Assembly: GCF_000220395.1 (NCBI RefSeq)
Contig: NW_004086988.1
Location: 1 to 21,080, forward strand
Direction of reading: 5' to 3'
DNA length: 21,080 bases
DNA from: Ichthyophthirius multifiliis
Lineage: Eukaryota > Ciliophora > Oligohymenophorea > Hymenostomatida
Made by a program: the position numbers and the translations under genes. The notes beneath the pieces are model-generated. The model was not told the DNA's origin and ran no database searches. It saw nothing but the letters and a program-made list of their open reading frames with translations. Of the stretch, positions 1 to 10,735 are shown piece after piece (the stretch's first letter is position 1; every line of letters begins with the position of its first letter).

Positions 1-68
1 ACCCCAACCCCAACCCCAACCCCAACCCCAACCCCAACCCCAACCCCAACCCCAACCCCAACCCCAAC
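1..68. repeat. Macronuclear telomere, (CCCCAA)n C-strand
   Basis: The window starts with about 11 uninterrupted CCCCAA units and then drops directly into A/T-rich DNA after the last partial unit. Uniform C4A2 read 5' to 3' on the plus strand is what the left end of a Tetrahymena/Ichthyophthirius-type macronuclear chromosome shows. It lacks the mixed C4A2/C3A3 units of Paramecium and the C4A4 units of spirotrichs. No degenerate units are seen, so this is a terminal repeat added by telomerase and not an internal telomere-like tract. Confidence 0.97.
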
Positions 69-244
69 TCAAACAAATTTTTTTATTTATAAATAAAAAT
101 TAAAAAATTAAAAATATGAATAAAAATTTAAAATATATTTATATTTATATTTTTTATATATAAAACATAAAAAATTTATATAAAAATTAACAAATATAAC
201 TTTAATTTATTTATTAAATCTTTAATATTTTGATATTATTTTAA
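69..244. other. Subtelomeric spacer
   Basis: This is about 175 bp of almost pure A+T between the telomere and the TGA stop of the first gene. No telomere-like degenerate repeats, satellite or ORF are visible. It must hold the 3' UTR and polyadenylation signal of the minus-strand tetraspanin-like gene. Confidence 0.6.
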
Positions 245-1097
245 TCAGTCTATTAACTTATTATATTTTTCTTTTTTTTATTCGACTTATTTTATATAAA
301 ACATTAACATTATCAATAAAAAATATATTCCTCCTAAAATTAAGCTACTTAAATATACAAAAGTACTTATTTTATCTAAAAAATCTTAAATTCGTTTTTT
401 GCAACCTTAATTGTATTATGGAGGGCTATTATTGATATCTGAAAATATATAATAAGGAATATTATCACATATTCCACTACATTTAAAATATGTTTCAATA
501 AAATTTGCTAATTTATCATAATAACGATATTATTCGGGTATAATTTAATTATATAATTAGCATTGCTAAACCTAATAAGGTAAAGAACTATCAGTCTATG
601 AAAAATTCAGATCATTTTCATATATTTAAGGATTTTTAATATAGCATTAACATAAATCTTAACAAAATAGTTTAATTTAAGCTTGTTTATAAGCTTCATT
701 ACTATTATACAGCCATTCAAAATCATTATTTTAATTTTATTCACAATTTGCATCTTTAAATTATTAATATTAATTTTTATTTAAATAAATCAATGTTATT
801 CCTAAAGCAATAAATAAAATACTTATTAGAAAAGAAAAAATTCTGCTTAAAAAAATACAACATTTACTACGAAAATAGACTCCACTTAACCCAAATAAAC
901 TCTAAGATATGAATAAACCTCCTAAAACAGATATTATATACATAATATACTATTGAAGGCTTTAATGTATGTATTCAAAAAGTGTTTTATATTCGTTTTT
1001 ATAATTAAAATAAAATAAATTATTAAACCAGCTATAATTAAGCTTTTTATACTAAAAAAATTATAAAAGTTCTTAATAATTTTTAACAACAAGACAT
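245..1097 (-). CDS. Tetraspanin-like four-TM membrane protein (frame-interrupted)
   Basis: Tetraspanins are small four-pass proteins that organise other membrane proteins into microdomains. The minus-strand reading starts MSCCQKLL, with the juxtamembrane Cys pair typical of the family. TM1 (around SLIIAGLIIYFILI) and a short first loop follow. TM2 (around YIMYIISVLGGLFIS) leads into FRSKCC, then TM3 (FSFLISILFIALGIT). A roughly 135-residue Cys-rich loop contains CSGIC and a later GC. TM4 (LSSLILGGIYFLLIMLMFY) and a short charged tail end at TGA (245-247). TAA/TAG are read as Gln. The part from TM2 to the stop is one clean frame of about 225 codons. The N-terminal quarter needs two single-base corrections (near a T7 run and in the A/T-rich end of TM1); no GT..AG intron repairs them. 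With both, the length is about 284 aa, normal for the family. CCG is not exact, so the family call rests on topology and Cys pattern. Confidence 0.72.
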
Positions 1098-2725
1098 TTT
1101 AAATATATTTTATAAATTTATCCTTTTTAAAGATAATAATAATTATATTTATATATATTCATAATAATTCATATATATAATGAAAAATATATAATTATTA
1201 TTTATTTAATATAATAAAAAATGTATAATTAAATATTTAAAACAAAAATAAATATAAATTTATTTTGATTAAATAATTTAATATTCTAATAGTAAAAACA
1301 ATTTTTTAAAAGTTTATAGTTATATTAATACATTTTTAAATTTATATATTGAAAAAATAAAAATTTATTGAAGATTTTCATTTTTGTTTTTCATTATAAT
1401 AATTATTTCTATTAATTTTATATTATAAATAACAGATTGAAATTAAATATCTTTAATAATATTTTCTAAAATAATTTTATTTTAAAATTATTCTAGAAAT
1501 ATAATAAAATTAACTTAATTACTTCTTTAATTAATAAAAGATAATTTTAATATATTTTATATAATCATTAAAATCATTTAATAAAACAATAAAAATATTT
1601 ATTTTATAAAATATAATTATATATATAAAATAATGAGCATATATATAATATTATTTTAATTAGATTAAATATTTTTAATTTTAACAGATATTTTATATTT
1701 ATAATATTGAAGTAATATAATTATTATTTCTTACATTGATTTGAAAAATTATTCTCATTTAAGTCAACTATGGTTGTAATAATAATTTAATTAATTATAA
1801 TTAAAAAATTAATTTATTTTAATATATTTTAATGAAGAAAATTTATAATTCTTACGTTTAATTATTTTGCAAATAATATATTAAATTATAAAACTTTTAT
1901 AGTTGATTTATAAATTAAAGGACAGCTAAATTTTTTGAAGATATAAAACATTAATTTAATAATGAATTATTTATTCATGCATAAATAAGAAATATTAAAA
2001 AAAATATATTAATTTGTTGACCAAAAAAAGAATACTAAAAAAACTATGAATGTATTTTTCAAAAAAGAATAATTTTTTTATTATTTATAAAAAAGTAGAA
2101 ATGATAATTAAAAATTCTAAAATTATATTCATAAATTTTTTATTTGTAAATTTTCTGAATAATTAGAAATGCAAATTTACTATATGAATAAACAAATATT
2201 GCTTAATAACTAAATTAAGATTTCTCAATTAATATAATTAAACTGAAAATAGTAAAAAAAATCTTTAGATTATGGATAATCACTAACTTAAATAATATTA
2301 TAATAAAAATAATTAAAATTTAAAATATTTTAAACTAGAAACTGATAATAGAAAAACTTCAATAAATAGTTAAACAAATCCCTTAAAAATAAAAATATAT
2401 GTAAAAGAATAAAAATTGAAAATACATAAGATAATTATTAGTTTAAATAAGTATTATTATATTAAGATTTACCTAATAATGCAAAATATTATTTTTATTT
2501 TTAAAATGTAGTATTTCTTTATTCATAAATAATCATTATTGTATAAACATAATTATAAGTTAAAATTGATGTTGAATTAAATTATTTTGAATATAAAATA
2601 ATTATATAAAATATATTATTATATTTTTAATTATTTATTTATAAATTAAATATATCATTTATTTAACATATTGTTTTTTTTACTAATTTTTTTTAAAATA
2701 ATTGATAAAATTTTTAGCTAAAAAG
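1098..2725. other. Gene-free A/T-rich spacer
   Basis: This is 1.6 kb of A/T-rich DNA between the start of the minus-strand tetraspanin-like gene and the start of the plus-strand MSH5 gene, so both promoters must lie here. I see no tRNA, no repeat array and no reading frame with coding character. One TGA-free frame (2272-2751) runs into the MSH5 start in another frame and is listed under rejected items. Confidence 0.6.
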
Positions 2726-4763
2726 ATGACAATTATAAGTATTTTTTTTGAATAAAATAAAATAGGAACTTCCTTTTATTGCTAAAGCACTTAAAAAATA
2801 TAATGCTTTTAAATCCATAATTAATTTAAATTAGATGAAAACCAATTCTTAAAAATATTTAATTAATTTGAAGAAATAACAGCTTTAATTATACCTTAAA
2901 ATTTTTCTTTATATATTCTAGAAGCATTAAAAATATATTTTTGTGAAGAAAGGTGTATGAATGTAAAGATAAGCAAAATTTAACTTCAAGAATATTAACA
3001 GAATAGCATAATGGATAAACTTTATAATATAAACTATAATGAAATTATTGAAAAAGATTTATATTTATAATTAATATTTGATTTTAATGAAACTTAAAAG
3101 TTAAAATCTTTATCTGGATTATTATGTTTTTTATTTAACAGCTAAATAATAAATAAAAGAAACTTTAGTATAAAAGATATAAAAAATAATAATAACTAAT
3201 TCGAACAAGTAAACTATAATAGATAGACTTTACATTATTTAAGTGTTTTTAAAGATGATATGCATCCTTCTCTTATTAAAGGAAAAGGAAAAGCTAAAGA
3301 AGGATTTTCTTTATTTATGATTTTCGAGAAATTCGCCTGTACTAAAAATGGAAAGAAAAAGCTTAAATAAATCTTCTTTACACCTACTTATAATAAAGAA
3401 ATTATTCTAGTAAATTTATTTTATATATTTTATTAAAAAATAATCTAAATTATATTAGAAAAGATAAGAAACTATAGATTTTTTTTTTGATTTAAAATAA
3501 GAAAAGTTAAGAAATATAAAAAAGAATTTGTAATAATGTACTGATTTTTCTTAAATAATCGATAAGCTTAAAAACGTATAAATGAATTATGAAGATTGGA
3601 GAAGATTAAAATTAACGATTGAAAGTAGTTTAAATTTAATTTTCCTTTTAAAAAATGAGCATAATGTTTAAAATACAATTTTTATGAGCACTTTTGATGA
3701 AAATGCTTATTCGAAAATTACACTTTTAAATGCTTTCTTAGATGAAAATTTAGAATTTGAATTAAAAAAAGGTGAAATTAATATAAGAAAAGGAATAGTT
3801 GAAGAATTAGATAAATTAATCGAATTAAATGAAGGATTAAATTAAACTTTGGAGTCTTTTACTTAATAGGAATATTCTAAATTATGTTTAAATGGGAATT
3901 TTAATTCTAAAGTACTTATTTAGTATTTCCCTTAATTAGGATTTTATGTTGGCATTTAAAAAAATAAATAAAAATTTTTACATTCTTCTTCTAAATTAAT
4001 TTTGTCAAAATAGTAAACTTCTGTTCATGATAAGTCTTTGCTTACTATTAAAGTTTATTTTTTATAATAAAAATAAATATAAATTTATAAATATTTATTT
4101 ATTTAAATAAAAAAATAAAAGGAGGAAGATGAAGAAAAAGAAGAAGATAAAAATAAAGATGAAGAAAATGCATCGAAATAAAATTATTTTACTGAAGATG
4201 AAAATGAAGATGAAGATGAGGATGAAGAGGAAATAACAGAAGAAGGAAATTAAAAATTAATTAAAGAATACGGCTTGAACTAAGATTACAAATACTCTTT
4301 TTAATTAAAAGATGCACTCTTATTTAAATGTGATATATGCGTAGATTTAGATTTACAATATGGTGATATTCAAAGTAAAATAATAGACATACAAAGAGAA
4401 ATATTAAGAGAGATAGAATTTGAAATAATCTAGAATAAAGACGAACTAAATCATATTAATGAGTTTTTAGGAGAACTAGATGTTTTTTTACTTTTTTTCT
4501 AGGCTGTTAAACATACAATTTACGAAAACCAGAAATAAGCGAAAATTCATGTATCATTTTAATGGAATGTCGAAATATACTAATAGAGTTAATAATAAAT
4601 GAAAAAAAAGAATATGTAAGAAACAATTTTATTGTATATAATTATGTAGATTAATATGATGAAAAAACATTTTCTTTTTAAATTCTAAATAAAACTTTTT
4701 CAAATAAAATTACATTTTTAACTGGTCCAAATTATTCAGGAAAAAGTGCTTTTTTAAAAACTG

Positions 4764-4794
<31 letters not shown>

Positions 4795-5584
4795 CATAAA
4801 AAGGTAGGCATTTGTTGCTATTTAGCTCATTTAGGATGCTTTGTTCCTTGTAGATTTTCCAAAATTGGACTTTTGGATGGAATTTATTGTTAAAGTAATA
4901 TGGTAAGTTCTATTCTTTCTTTTATAGGGGAAGGTGAGGATGAACTGAAGAGTTTAAATTATATTATTTAAAATTCTACTAATAGATCACTAATACTTCT
5001 TGATGAATTAGGAAAAAGTAATATCAATCTATTTATAAATAAAAATATAAATATATTTTTATAATGAAGATTTAAAATTAAAAGAAAGCATATATTTAAA
5101 TTTTAATTTAATTAGTTATTTTAGTTAAAAACACATTCAAATAAACATGGATTTCGAAAAATTTAAACAGGATAATTAAAATTAAGATTATATGAAATTG
5201 AAATATGAAAGCACTCCCACATTAATAATGGCAAGTCATTTAAATTAGCTTTTTAATTATTAGGAATTTCAGGAAAATTATTTAGTAAGATTTCTCCATA
5301 TGAACGTTATTATTGAAGAAAAAATTGATAGTAATAACTCATATATAAAAAAAATTAAATAATTATTTGCTTTAAAACCTGGTGTTCAAAGAAAAAGCTA
5401 TGCTGTATTAGTTGCTTAAAACATTCTTAATAATAAAGAATTTCTAAAAAGACTTGAATAAATTAATGAATAAGTATTGAAAGGAATTTTAACTATTGAA
5501 CCTTTGGAAGAAATACAAAATGCTTATTTATAAAAAGTATAAAAATTAATAGAATAAATAAATAATAAAATATAAAAATGTTGA
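2726..5584 (+). CDS. MSH5: MSH5-type meiotic MutS homologue
   Basis: MSH5 pairs with MSH4 as a sliding clamp that stabilises meiotic crossover intermediates; it lacks the mismatch-binding domain I. ATG at 2726 begins MTIISIFFEQNKIGTSFY, the family's N-terminal connector fold. Core motifs follow: HPSLIKGKGKAKEGFSLF, an acidic Glu/Asp insert (about 4122-4245), then LDLQYGDIQSKIIDIQ. The ATPase has Walker A GPNYSGKS, CYLAHLGCFVP, and Walker B LILLDELGK. Later come TLIMASHLNQLF and KPGVQRKSYAVLVAQN, as in the MutS C-terminus. Inferred introns: 3410-3458, 4053-4121 (in frame either way), 4763-4803 (mostly T27) and 5018-5069. One missing base is needed near 4545-4560, where KIHVSF joins IILMECRNILIEL. 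With it the product is about 882 aa and every junction is in phase. YSGKS, the interface region and absence of domain I favour MSH5 over MSH4. TGA stop at 5582-5584. Confidence 0.9.
4763..4803 (+). other. 41-nt MSH5 intron made largely of T27
   Basis: The sequence runs ...AAA ACT | GT, 26 more T, then AAAGCATAAAAAG | GTA GGC. Removing it at phase 0 joins FLKT to VGICCYLAHLG, the expected spacing from Walker A to the next conserved MutS helix. Reading through instead would insert about ten Phe residues plus QSIKK there. The T run (4764-4790) starts inside the GT donor itself. Confidence 0.8.
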
Positions 5585-5949
5585 TTTGTGTTATTGTAAT
5601 TATTTTTTTAAAAATAAACATATTTATACTCATTTATCAACTAATTCTATGTATCATCTATATTATTCAGGTTATTTAAAGTTTAAATTTGACATGTATG
5701 CAAGTAAAGTAAAAATAAGACCATCTGAAATAGATTTTGATTAAAAAATTTAATTATTTTTAATATTATTATTTAACATTACATAAAAAAAGATTAAAGT
5801 ATATTTTTTAAAAGAAAAAAATTAATACTTAAACTTAATTAAATTAAATTTAATATATATTTATTTGAAAAAAAAAAAAAAAAAAAAAAATTTAAGATGT
5901 CTAAGATGATTTATATTAAAATGTTTTAAGAAACCCAATAAGGGCTAAA
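5585..5949. other. Convergent 3' spacer with A23 homopolymer
   Basis: This lies between the MSH5 stop (plus) and the stop of the minus-strand gene ending at 5950, so it holds two 3' ends. A run of 23 A occupies 5868-5890. A short stretch from ATG 5649 (MYHLYYSGYLKFKFDM...) has slightly higher G+C and looks coding for about 35 codons, then degrades into low complexity; I cannot assign it to a gene. Confidence 0.5.
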
Positions 5950-7100
5950 TCAGCAATACATAAGTTTTTTAACACGCAGTTCTTCTTTTAATTAAGATAT
6001 GCCAGCCTATCTTTTTCTTTAAACTTCCAAACCATCAAAAAAGCAATCTCTGAGATTTTTATTAGTCACACCATGAAAAGAATCACAAACGTTAGGAACA
6101 ACTTCGGCTATTTAATTCGCGAAAATCATTACACTTTCTTCCAATTCTTCAATTATGAGTTGAAACAAATACGATAATTGCCATTATTTTTCTTCTAGCA
6201 ATCATAGGATTTACTTTTCCATATTTATAAAATTAAATTTATATATTTTTAATAATATTATATTTACCTCTATTCATATTTTAACCAATAATTTTAAGGC
6301 CAGCTTCTTCAAAGCCTTAAGCTAAAAAGCTCAAATTTTTATAATAGTATATTCTAAAACAGAAGTATCTAATTGTTTTTGAATTTTCAAATTCTCCAAT
6401 TCATATTAATTTAATGCTTTTATTAATTCTTGTTCTACTATTGCCTCATATTTAGATATTTTTGCAGCTTCTAATAGTTTTTGGCTTATAATATTTATTT
6501 TGGGCATTCTTTCTATAGGGTCAACTACCTTTTTATTAGAATCCTTTTTTAATATAAGTAATTTAAATATAAATACTTTTGTAAAATAAATATAATTACA
6601 AACCAAAATTATATTTAAATAAGAAATTCTAATGAAACAACTTAAAGCTTAATGTTTTTTAACTGGATAAAAAAATACAGCAAGTAAAATATTACTATCT
6701 TCTCCTTCAAATTTTTAATTTGATATTTTTTCTATTTCTTTTAAAGTATAAATCTAATTGCTTTTATAATATACTTAGTCTTTTATAGATATATATATAT
6801 TAAATTATATCTTTATACTAGCAATATATGCTTTTCTATAATAATTTTTAATAAATAATCTTATTAATTTTAATATTTAAATTTGTTATAATATAAATCA
6901 TTTAAATAATTTAAACCTATATTAAATAAAGATTCCTACGATAGATTATTTTTTTTATTATTTGATAATACTTTTCATAATTTTAACTTTTTTTTTGCAT
7001 ATTCTTTTCTATTCTTGCAATTTTATGCTTTACTTTTATTTGTTTTTTAAAAATTATATTGTTTAGTACAATAACTTTTTTCTCGAATCGTAGTATACAT
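5950..7100 (-). CDS. Unrecognised helical protein, frame-interrupted
   Basis: I do not recognise this gene. Coding character is clear in several minus-strand segments read with TAA/TAG as Gln. A basic N-terminus starts at ATG 7098-7100 (MYTTIREKSYCTKQY). Next come LSQESLFNIGLNYLNDLYY and KEIEKISNQKFEGEDSNI. A long helical stretch has VVDPIERMPKINII, SQKLLEAAKISKYEAIVEQE and YELENLKIQKQLDTS. Then come LSFLAQGFEEAGLKIIGQN and a distinctive C-terminal segment with IAEVVPNVCDSFHG, NKNLRDCFFDGLE and QLKEELRVKK, ending at TGA (5950-5952). Candidate introns are 6774-6818, 6544-6576 and 6214-6267. At least three frame changes remain unexplained (about 6989, 6300-6340 and 6150-6205) plus an in-frame TGA near 6979. 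It is either a real protein of about 330-350 aa obscured by indels, or a decaying gene. Heptad-like spacing suggests coiled coil; no catalytic motif is visible. Confidence 0.5.
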
Positions 7101-7896
7101 AGTATTTAAATTATTTATTAATTATTTAATTTATTTTAAAGCGAAATTTTATATGTTAATTACACTTTTTATTCTTAATTATATTAAATAAATATAATTT
7201 GTACATTTATTTTAACTATTTATTGGTCAAAATATTATAATTTATTAAGATTTTTAATAAAAAATAAGTAAATTTTAAATTAAATATTTTTTTTTTAATT
7301 TTTTAAAATAAATAATTAAAATCGTTAAATCTTTAAAAATACTAATATTTTTAAATTATATAATTTAATTTAAAAATATTAGGATTTTTAATAATATATT
7401 TATTTTAAACATAATCAAAAAATATATTTATTTATTTTAACAAAATAATTATATTCTTTAATTATTTCATTTAAGGCAGTTAAGAATATTTAAAATTTTT
7501 TTTTTATACTCATCAAATTAAAATTTATAATTTAAATATTAATTAATTAAATTAATTATTTATAATATTTATTATACGTGTAGTTTAAATTAAATTATAA
7601 TTTAATACAATTATACATTATTTATTAATTATAAATATATATTATAATTAATATTATTAATTTAATTTTATATATTATAATAAATTTTATTTTTTTATTG
7701 CTTTAAATGTTTTATAAAAATATTTAATCCTAAAATTTTAATGAATTAAAAATACAAAAAATCATTCTAATTATAGAAATAAATATATTTTATGATAATT
7801 TATTTTATTATTTTATCATTATATATTAAAAACACAGAAAAATTTTAAAAAATAATAATAACAAAATATATAATATTATTTATAATAAATAAAAAA
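7101..7896. other. Divergent promoter spacer, no gene seen
   Basis: About 800 bp of extreme A+T lies between the start of the minus-strand unknown gene and the start of the plus-strand RING gene. It contains many AATT/TTAA palindromic stretches but no ordered repeat, RNA gene or credible frame. Both upstream regions must share it. Confidence 0.55.
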
Positions 7897-9001
7897 ATGA
7901 ATTAATAATAAATTGAACAAAGGGTTATTAACTTTGATTTTTAATAGAGATATATAAAATAAATTTAAAATCAAGAAAAGAAAAAATTTTAAAATAAAAA
8001 GAATGAATAATTTTTAAAAATACACAAATAAGCAGTAAACGATTAAGTAAATTTAGTAATATTTCATTTTATAAAATTTTTTATATGCTTTATTGCTTTA
8101 TATAATAAAAACTAATAATGTGATAATGAAGATTTTATTTATTGGTTACAAATAATATAATTTGTTGAAAAGTTAAGCATGCTTCATTATATAATCACTA
8201 TAATTGTATTTATACAGATATAAATACCATACGAAACAATACTTATATTCCTTATTATACAAAAAAAAAAAATACTTAAAATTTAAAAATTGATTAATTT
8301 AGCTCTTAAATAATTGATTATTTAATTAAAAAATGCTTCTTTCTTAAATTCATGAATTTTATTTTCACAAAAATTATCAACTTCTTTATTTAAGGTATGA
8401 TTGCTATTGGAAATTATATATATATGATATCAGAGCCTTTATAATTATAATAATGTGATAAATGTAAACTAATTGTAAATATAATATATATTTTTTAATA
8501 AAACATAAGTTAACTTTGTATAATATGCTGTTTTTATTAGTTTATTTATTGGATATGTATTTCAAGCTGCATTTTTAGCTTGCTTTTTAATGGGTATAGC
8601 TTCTTTAATTATTTATATTCCAACTATAAGTTGCTATATAGTTTTTGCTCTATATAAATAATTAATTAATTATTTTAAAATAAAGGTTCATATTATTAAT
8701 CATTTATCAATTCTAAATTTTTTATCAATATAAAATATAAAGGAAATCAAAAAAGAAGTTAAAAAGATTATTATTTGTCCTTAAATATAACTAAATATTA
8801 GTGAATGTACGATTTGTATGGAACCCTATTTGGATAAATAAGAAATTATTTAACTGCCATGCAATAATTTGTAATATTTAATATTTTTATAAATATTTTT
8901 ATTTAAAAAGACATCACTTTCATTCAAAATGTATCTTAAAATGGTTTTAGTACAATTTAAAATGTCCTATATGTAGAAATTAAGTTTATTTATAAAAATG
9001 A
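7897..9001 (+). CDS. Multi-pass membrane RING-H2 protein, probable E3 ligase
   Basis: RING-H2 proteins recruit a ubiquitin-conjugating enzyme to membrane substrates. The C-terminus reads CTICMEPYLDKQEIIQLPCN, then NLHHFHSKC, then CPIC. This is C-x2-C-x14-C-x3-H-x2-H-x2-C-x10-C-x2-C at about residues 266-309, seven residues before the TGA stop. A Gln/Lys-rich N-terminal tail starts at ATG 7897 (MNQQQIEQRVINFDF). Hydrophobic segments follow near residues 51-68 and 95-122, with more in YAVFISLFIGYVFQAAFLAC and IASLIIYIPTISCYIVFAL. Introns are 8395-8509 (GTATGA donor) and 8871-8910; the second splits the ring between its third Cys and first His, and removing it creates the motif. One base is missing at or near the A12 run at 8261-8272; with it the protein is about 316 aa. 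The ring is secure; the first exon rests on frame continuity and topology. Confidence 0.82.
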
Positions 9002-9307
9002 AAAAAAAAAATATATATATAATATTTTAATAAATATTAACAGATATCAGTTTATTTTATATATATTATTATTTATCTGTTTTAATTTAAAAAATTGAAA
9101 AGAAGAGTTTCAATTACTTATAAATTCATATATTTATTTAAAAATTTTGAATATGATTTGAAAATAAAAATAGAAGTTTTTTTAGTAATAAATTTTATTA
9201 ATAAAAATTTAATATTAAATAAAATATGTAAATAATTATATAAATATAATTTATAATTATTTTTACGTTTATATATATTTAAAATATAACATATTTTAAA
9301 TTACATT
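9002..9307. other. Convergent 3' spacer
   Basis: This is about 300 bp of A/T-rich DNA between the 3' ends of the RING gene (plus) and the B-box gene (minus). An A10 run with a short TA repeat follows directly after the RING stop. I see nothing else in it. Confidence 0.55.
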
Positions 9308-10655
9308 TCATTTAAAATAAAGTACTTTTCCATTTAAAAACAAAACTGCAATAAAGTCGAAATGATTAAGTATACAGACAGGTGTTATATTATCCATTTA
9401 AAATAAATTAAAATTTTTAATATTTTCATTTAATGAAATATTATTTAAATTAATAACTTTTAAATTCTCTTAAGAAAACAAATTATTAAAATAAATTTTA
9501 TTATTAAAATAAAAAGGAATAAACATACCAAACATATCAAAGTATAATATAATTTATTTGTTTTTTTCAGTTTTAATTAAATCTCCTGTTTAATTATTCT
9601 AAAAATAAATACTATCATTTTATCCTTCAATAATACTCAAAATTTTCACAAATCCAAAACGAATCTGAATACAAAATTTCATCTAAAAATTAATTTTAAT
9701 TCTAATTATTTTCCAAAATCTGCTAATTTTTGACAAAATCCCAAATCGAGTAAATTCCGTTTGCGAAGTTAATATAGAGAAAATTACTATCAACAGAACA
9801 AGAGAAAATTTCATTTGTAAAAGAAATATTTCTAATTATTTTTTTGTTAAAAATATTAATAATCTAAATTTAAGAAAAATCAGTTATGACAATAAAAAAA
9901 TGTCTTTTCTTTACATATTTTATATCAACAATATTTTTAGAAGAAAAAATGAATTCCCTTTTCATTTTTTTCTCCAAATAAATTATTTCTAAAACTCCTT
10001 CTTCTAATAAAGTATTTCCTTTATAAATATGAATTCCTATACTTATTTAATTACTTATTTCCAGGTTTATAAGTTTAAAAATAGGACTTTAAATTTCTAT
10101 TTATTGGATATATATATTTTCTATAATATCATAATGATAAATAATATATGAATTACAACTAAAACATAAAGTATTGTCATCTATTTTAACTATATTTAAA
10201 ATTTAAAAATCATTTCTCAAATTATTCATAGGTATGTTATCACATATGTTTGCTGTTTTGGATAATTAACCTATAAATTTTTATATATTGAAGCTTTATG
10301 ACGATTATAAAATTCCTAATAAATTATTTGATTATGTAATTATTTCACTTATATGGAGTTTTTAATTTTATTTATTTTTTTCAATCGAAATATTGTTATA
10401 ATATAGAAGTAATTTCTATTCAACTGTTTCTAATCTGTTTTAATTAAAATCAAGCTTTTTTATTTTTTCAAATTATTTATAAAGGGAATTTTATATTTAG
10501 GAAGTCTGAATTATATTTTTAGAGTTAAAAGTTTAAATTAAATGCTTTTTTTATAAAAAAGATTGTGAGTTTAAAATGCATTTAGAACAAAAAAAATTTT
10601 GGCATTTTTCACAAAAATAAATCTGTTATTTTTTATGTTTTTAACAAATACTCAT
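9308..10655 (-). CDS. B-box zinc-finger protein with coiled coil and beta-rich C-terminal half
   Basis: B-boxes are small zinc-binding folds of TRIM-type proteins and usually mediate protein contacts. The start MSICQKHKKQQIYFCEKCQN continues NFFCSKC and ends with KKH. This is a CxxH...CxxC...CxxC...H pattern in the first 45 residues, with no RING before it. A Gln/Lys/Asn-rich helical stretch follows to about residue 120 (FEKIKKLDFNQNRLETVEQK). After that the protein is made of short beta-like segments such as LNIVKIDDNTLCFSCNSYII, FSSKNIVDIKYV and YINFANGIYSIWDF, which look like blades of a degenerate propeller; this is inference. The frame is intact for about 345 codons, then one indel near 9640 (after WICEN) is needed to continue SIIEGQND to the TGA at 9308-9310. 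Corrected length is about 448 aa. No intron is seen. ATG at 10653-10655 puts the B-box at the extreme N-terminus. Confidence 0.75.
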
Positions 10656-10735
10656 TAATATTATTTTTAATAAAAAAATAATAAATTATTATTTTTTTAT
10701 TTTTTTATATACTATATATAACAAAAAATTAAAAA
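10656..10735. promoter_or_regulatory. 80-bp divergent intergenic promoter region
   Basis: Only 80 bp separates the two start codons, B-box gene leftward and coiled-coil gene rightward. Both promoters and both 5' UTRs must fit here. The sequence is almost pure A/T; it holds TATATATA near 10713-10720 and A-rich tracts before each ATG, as expected for ciliate starts. No defined factor site can be named. Confidence 0.45.

Noticed and set aside
2272-2751. 160-codon TGA-free plus-strand frame (MDNHQLKQYY...) before MSH5
   Set aside because: It overlaps the MSH5 start codon in another frame, becomes hydrophobic low-complexity A/T codons after about 60 residues, and matches nothing. TGA-only stops make such frames common at this A+T.
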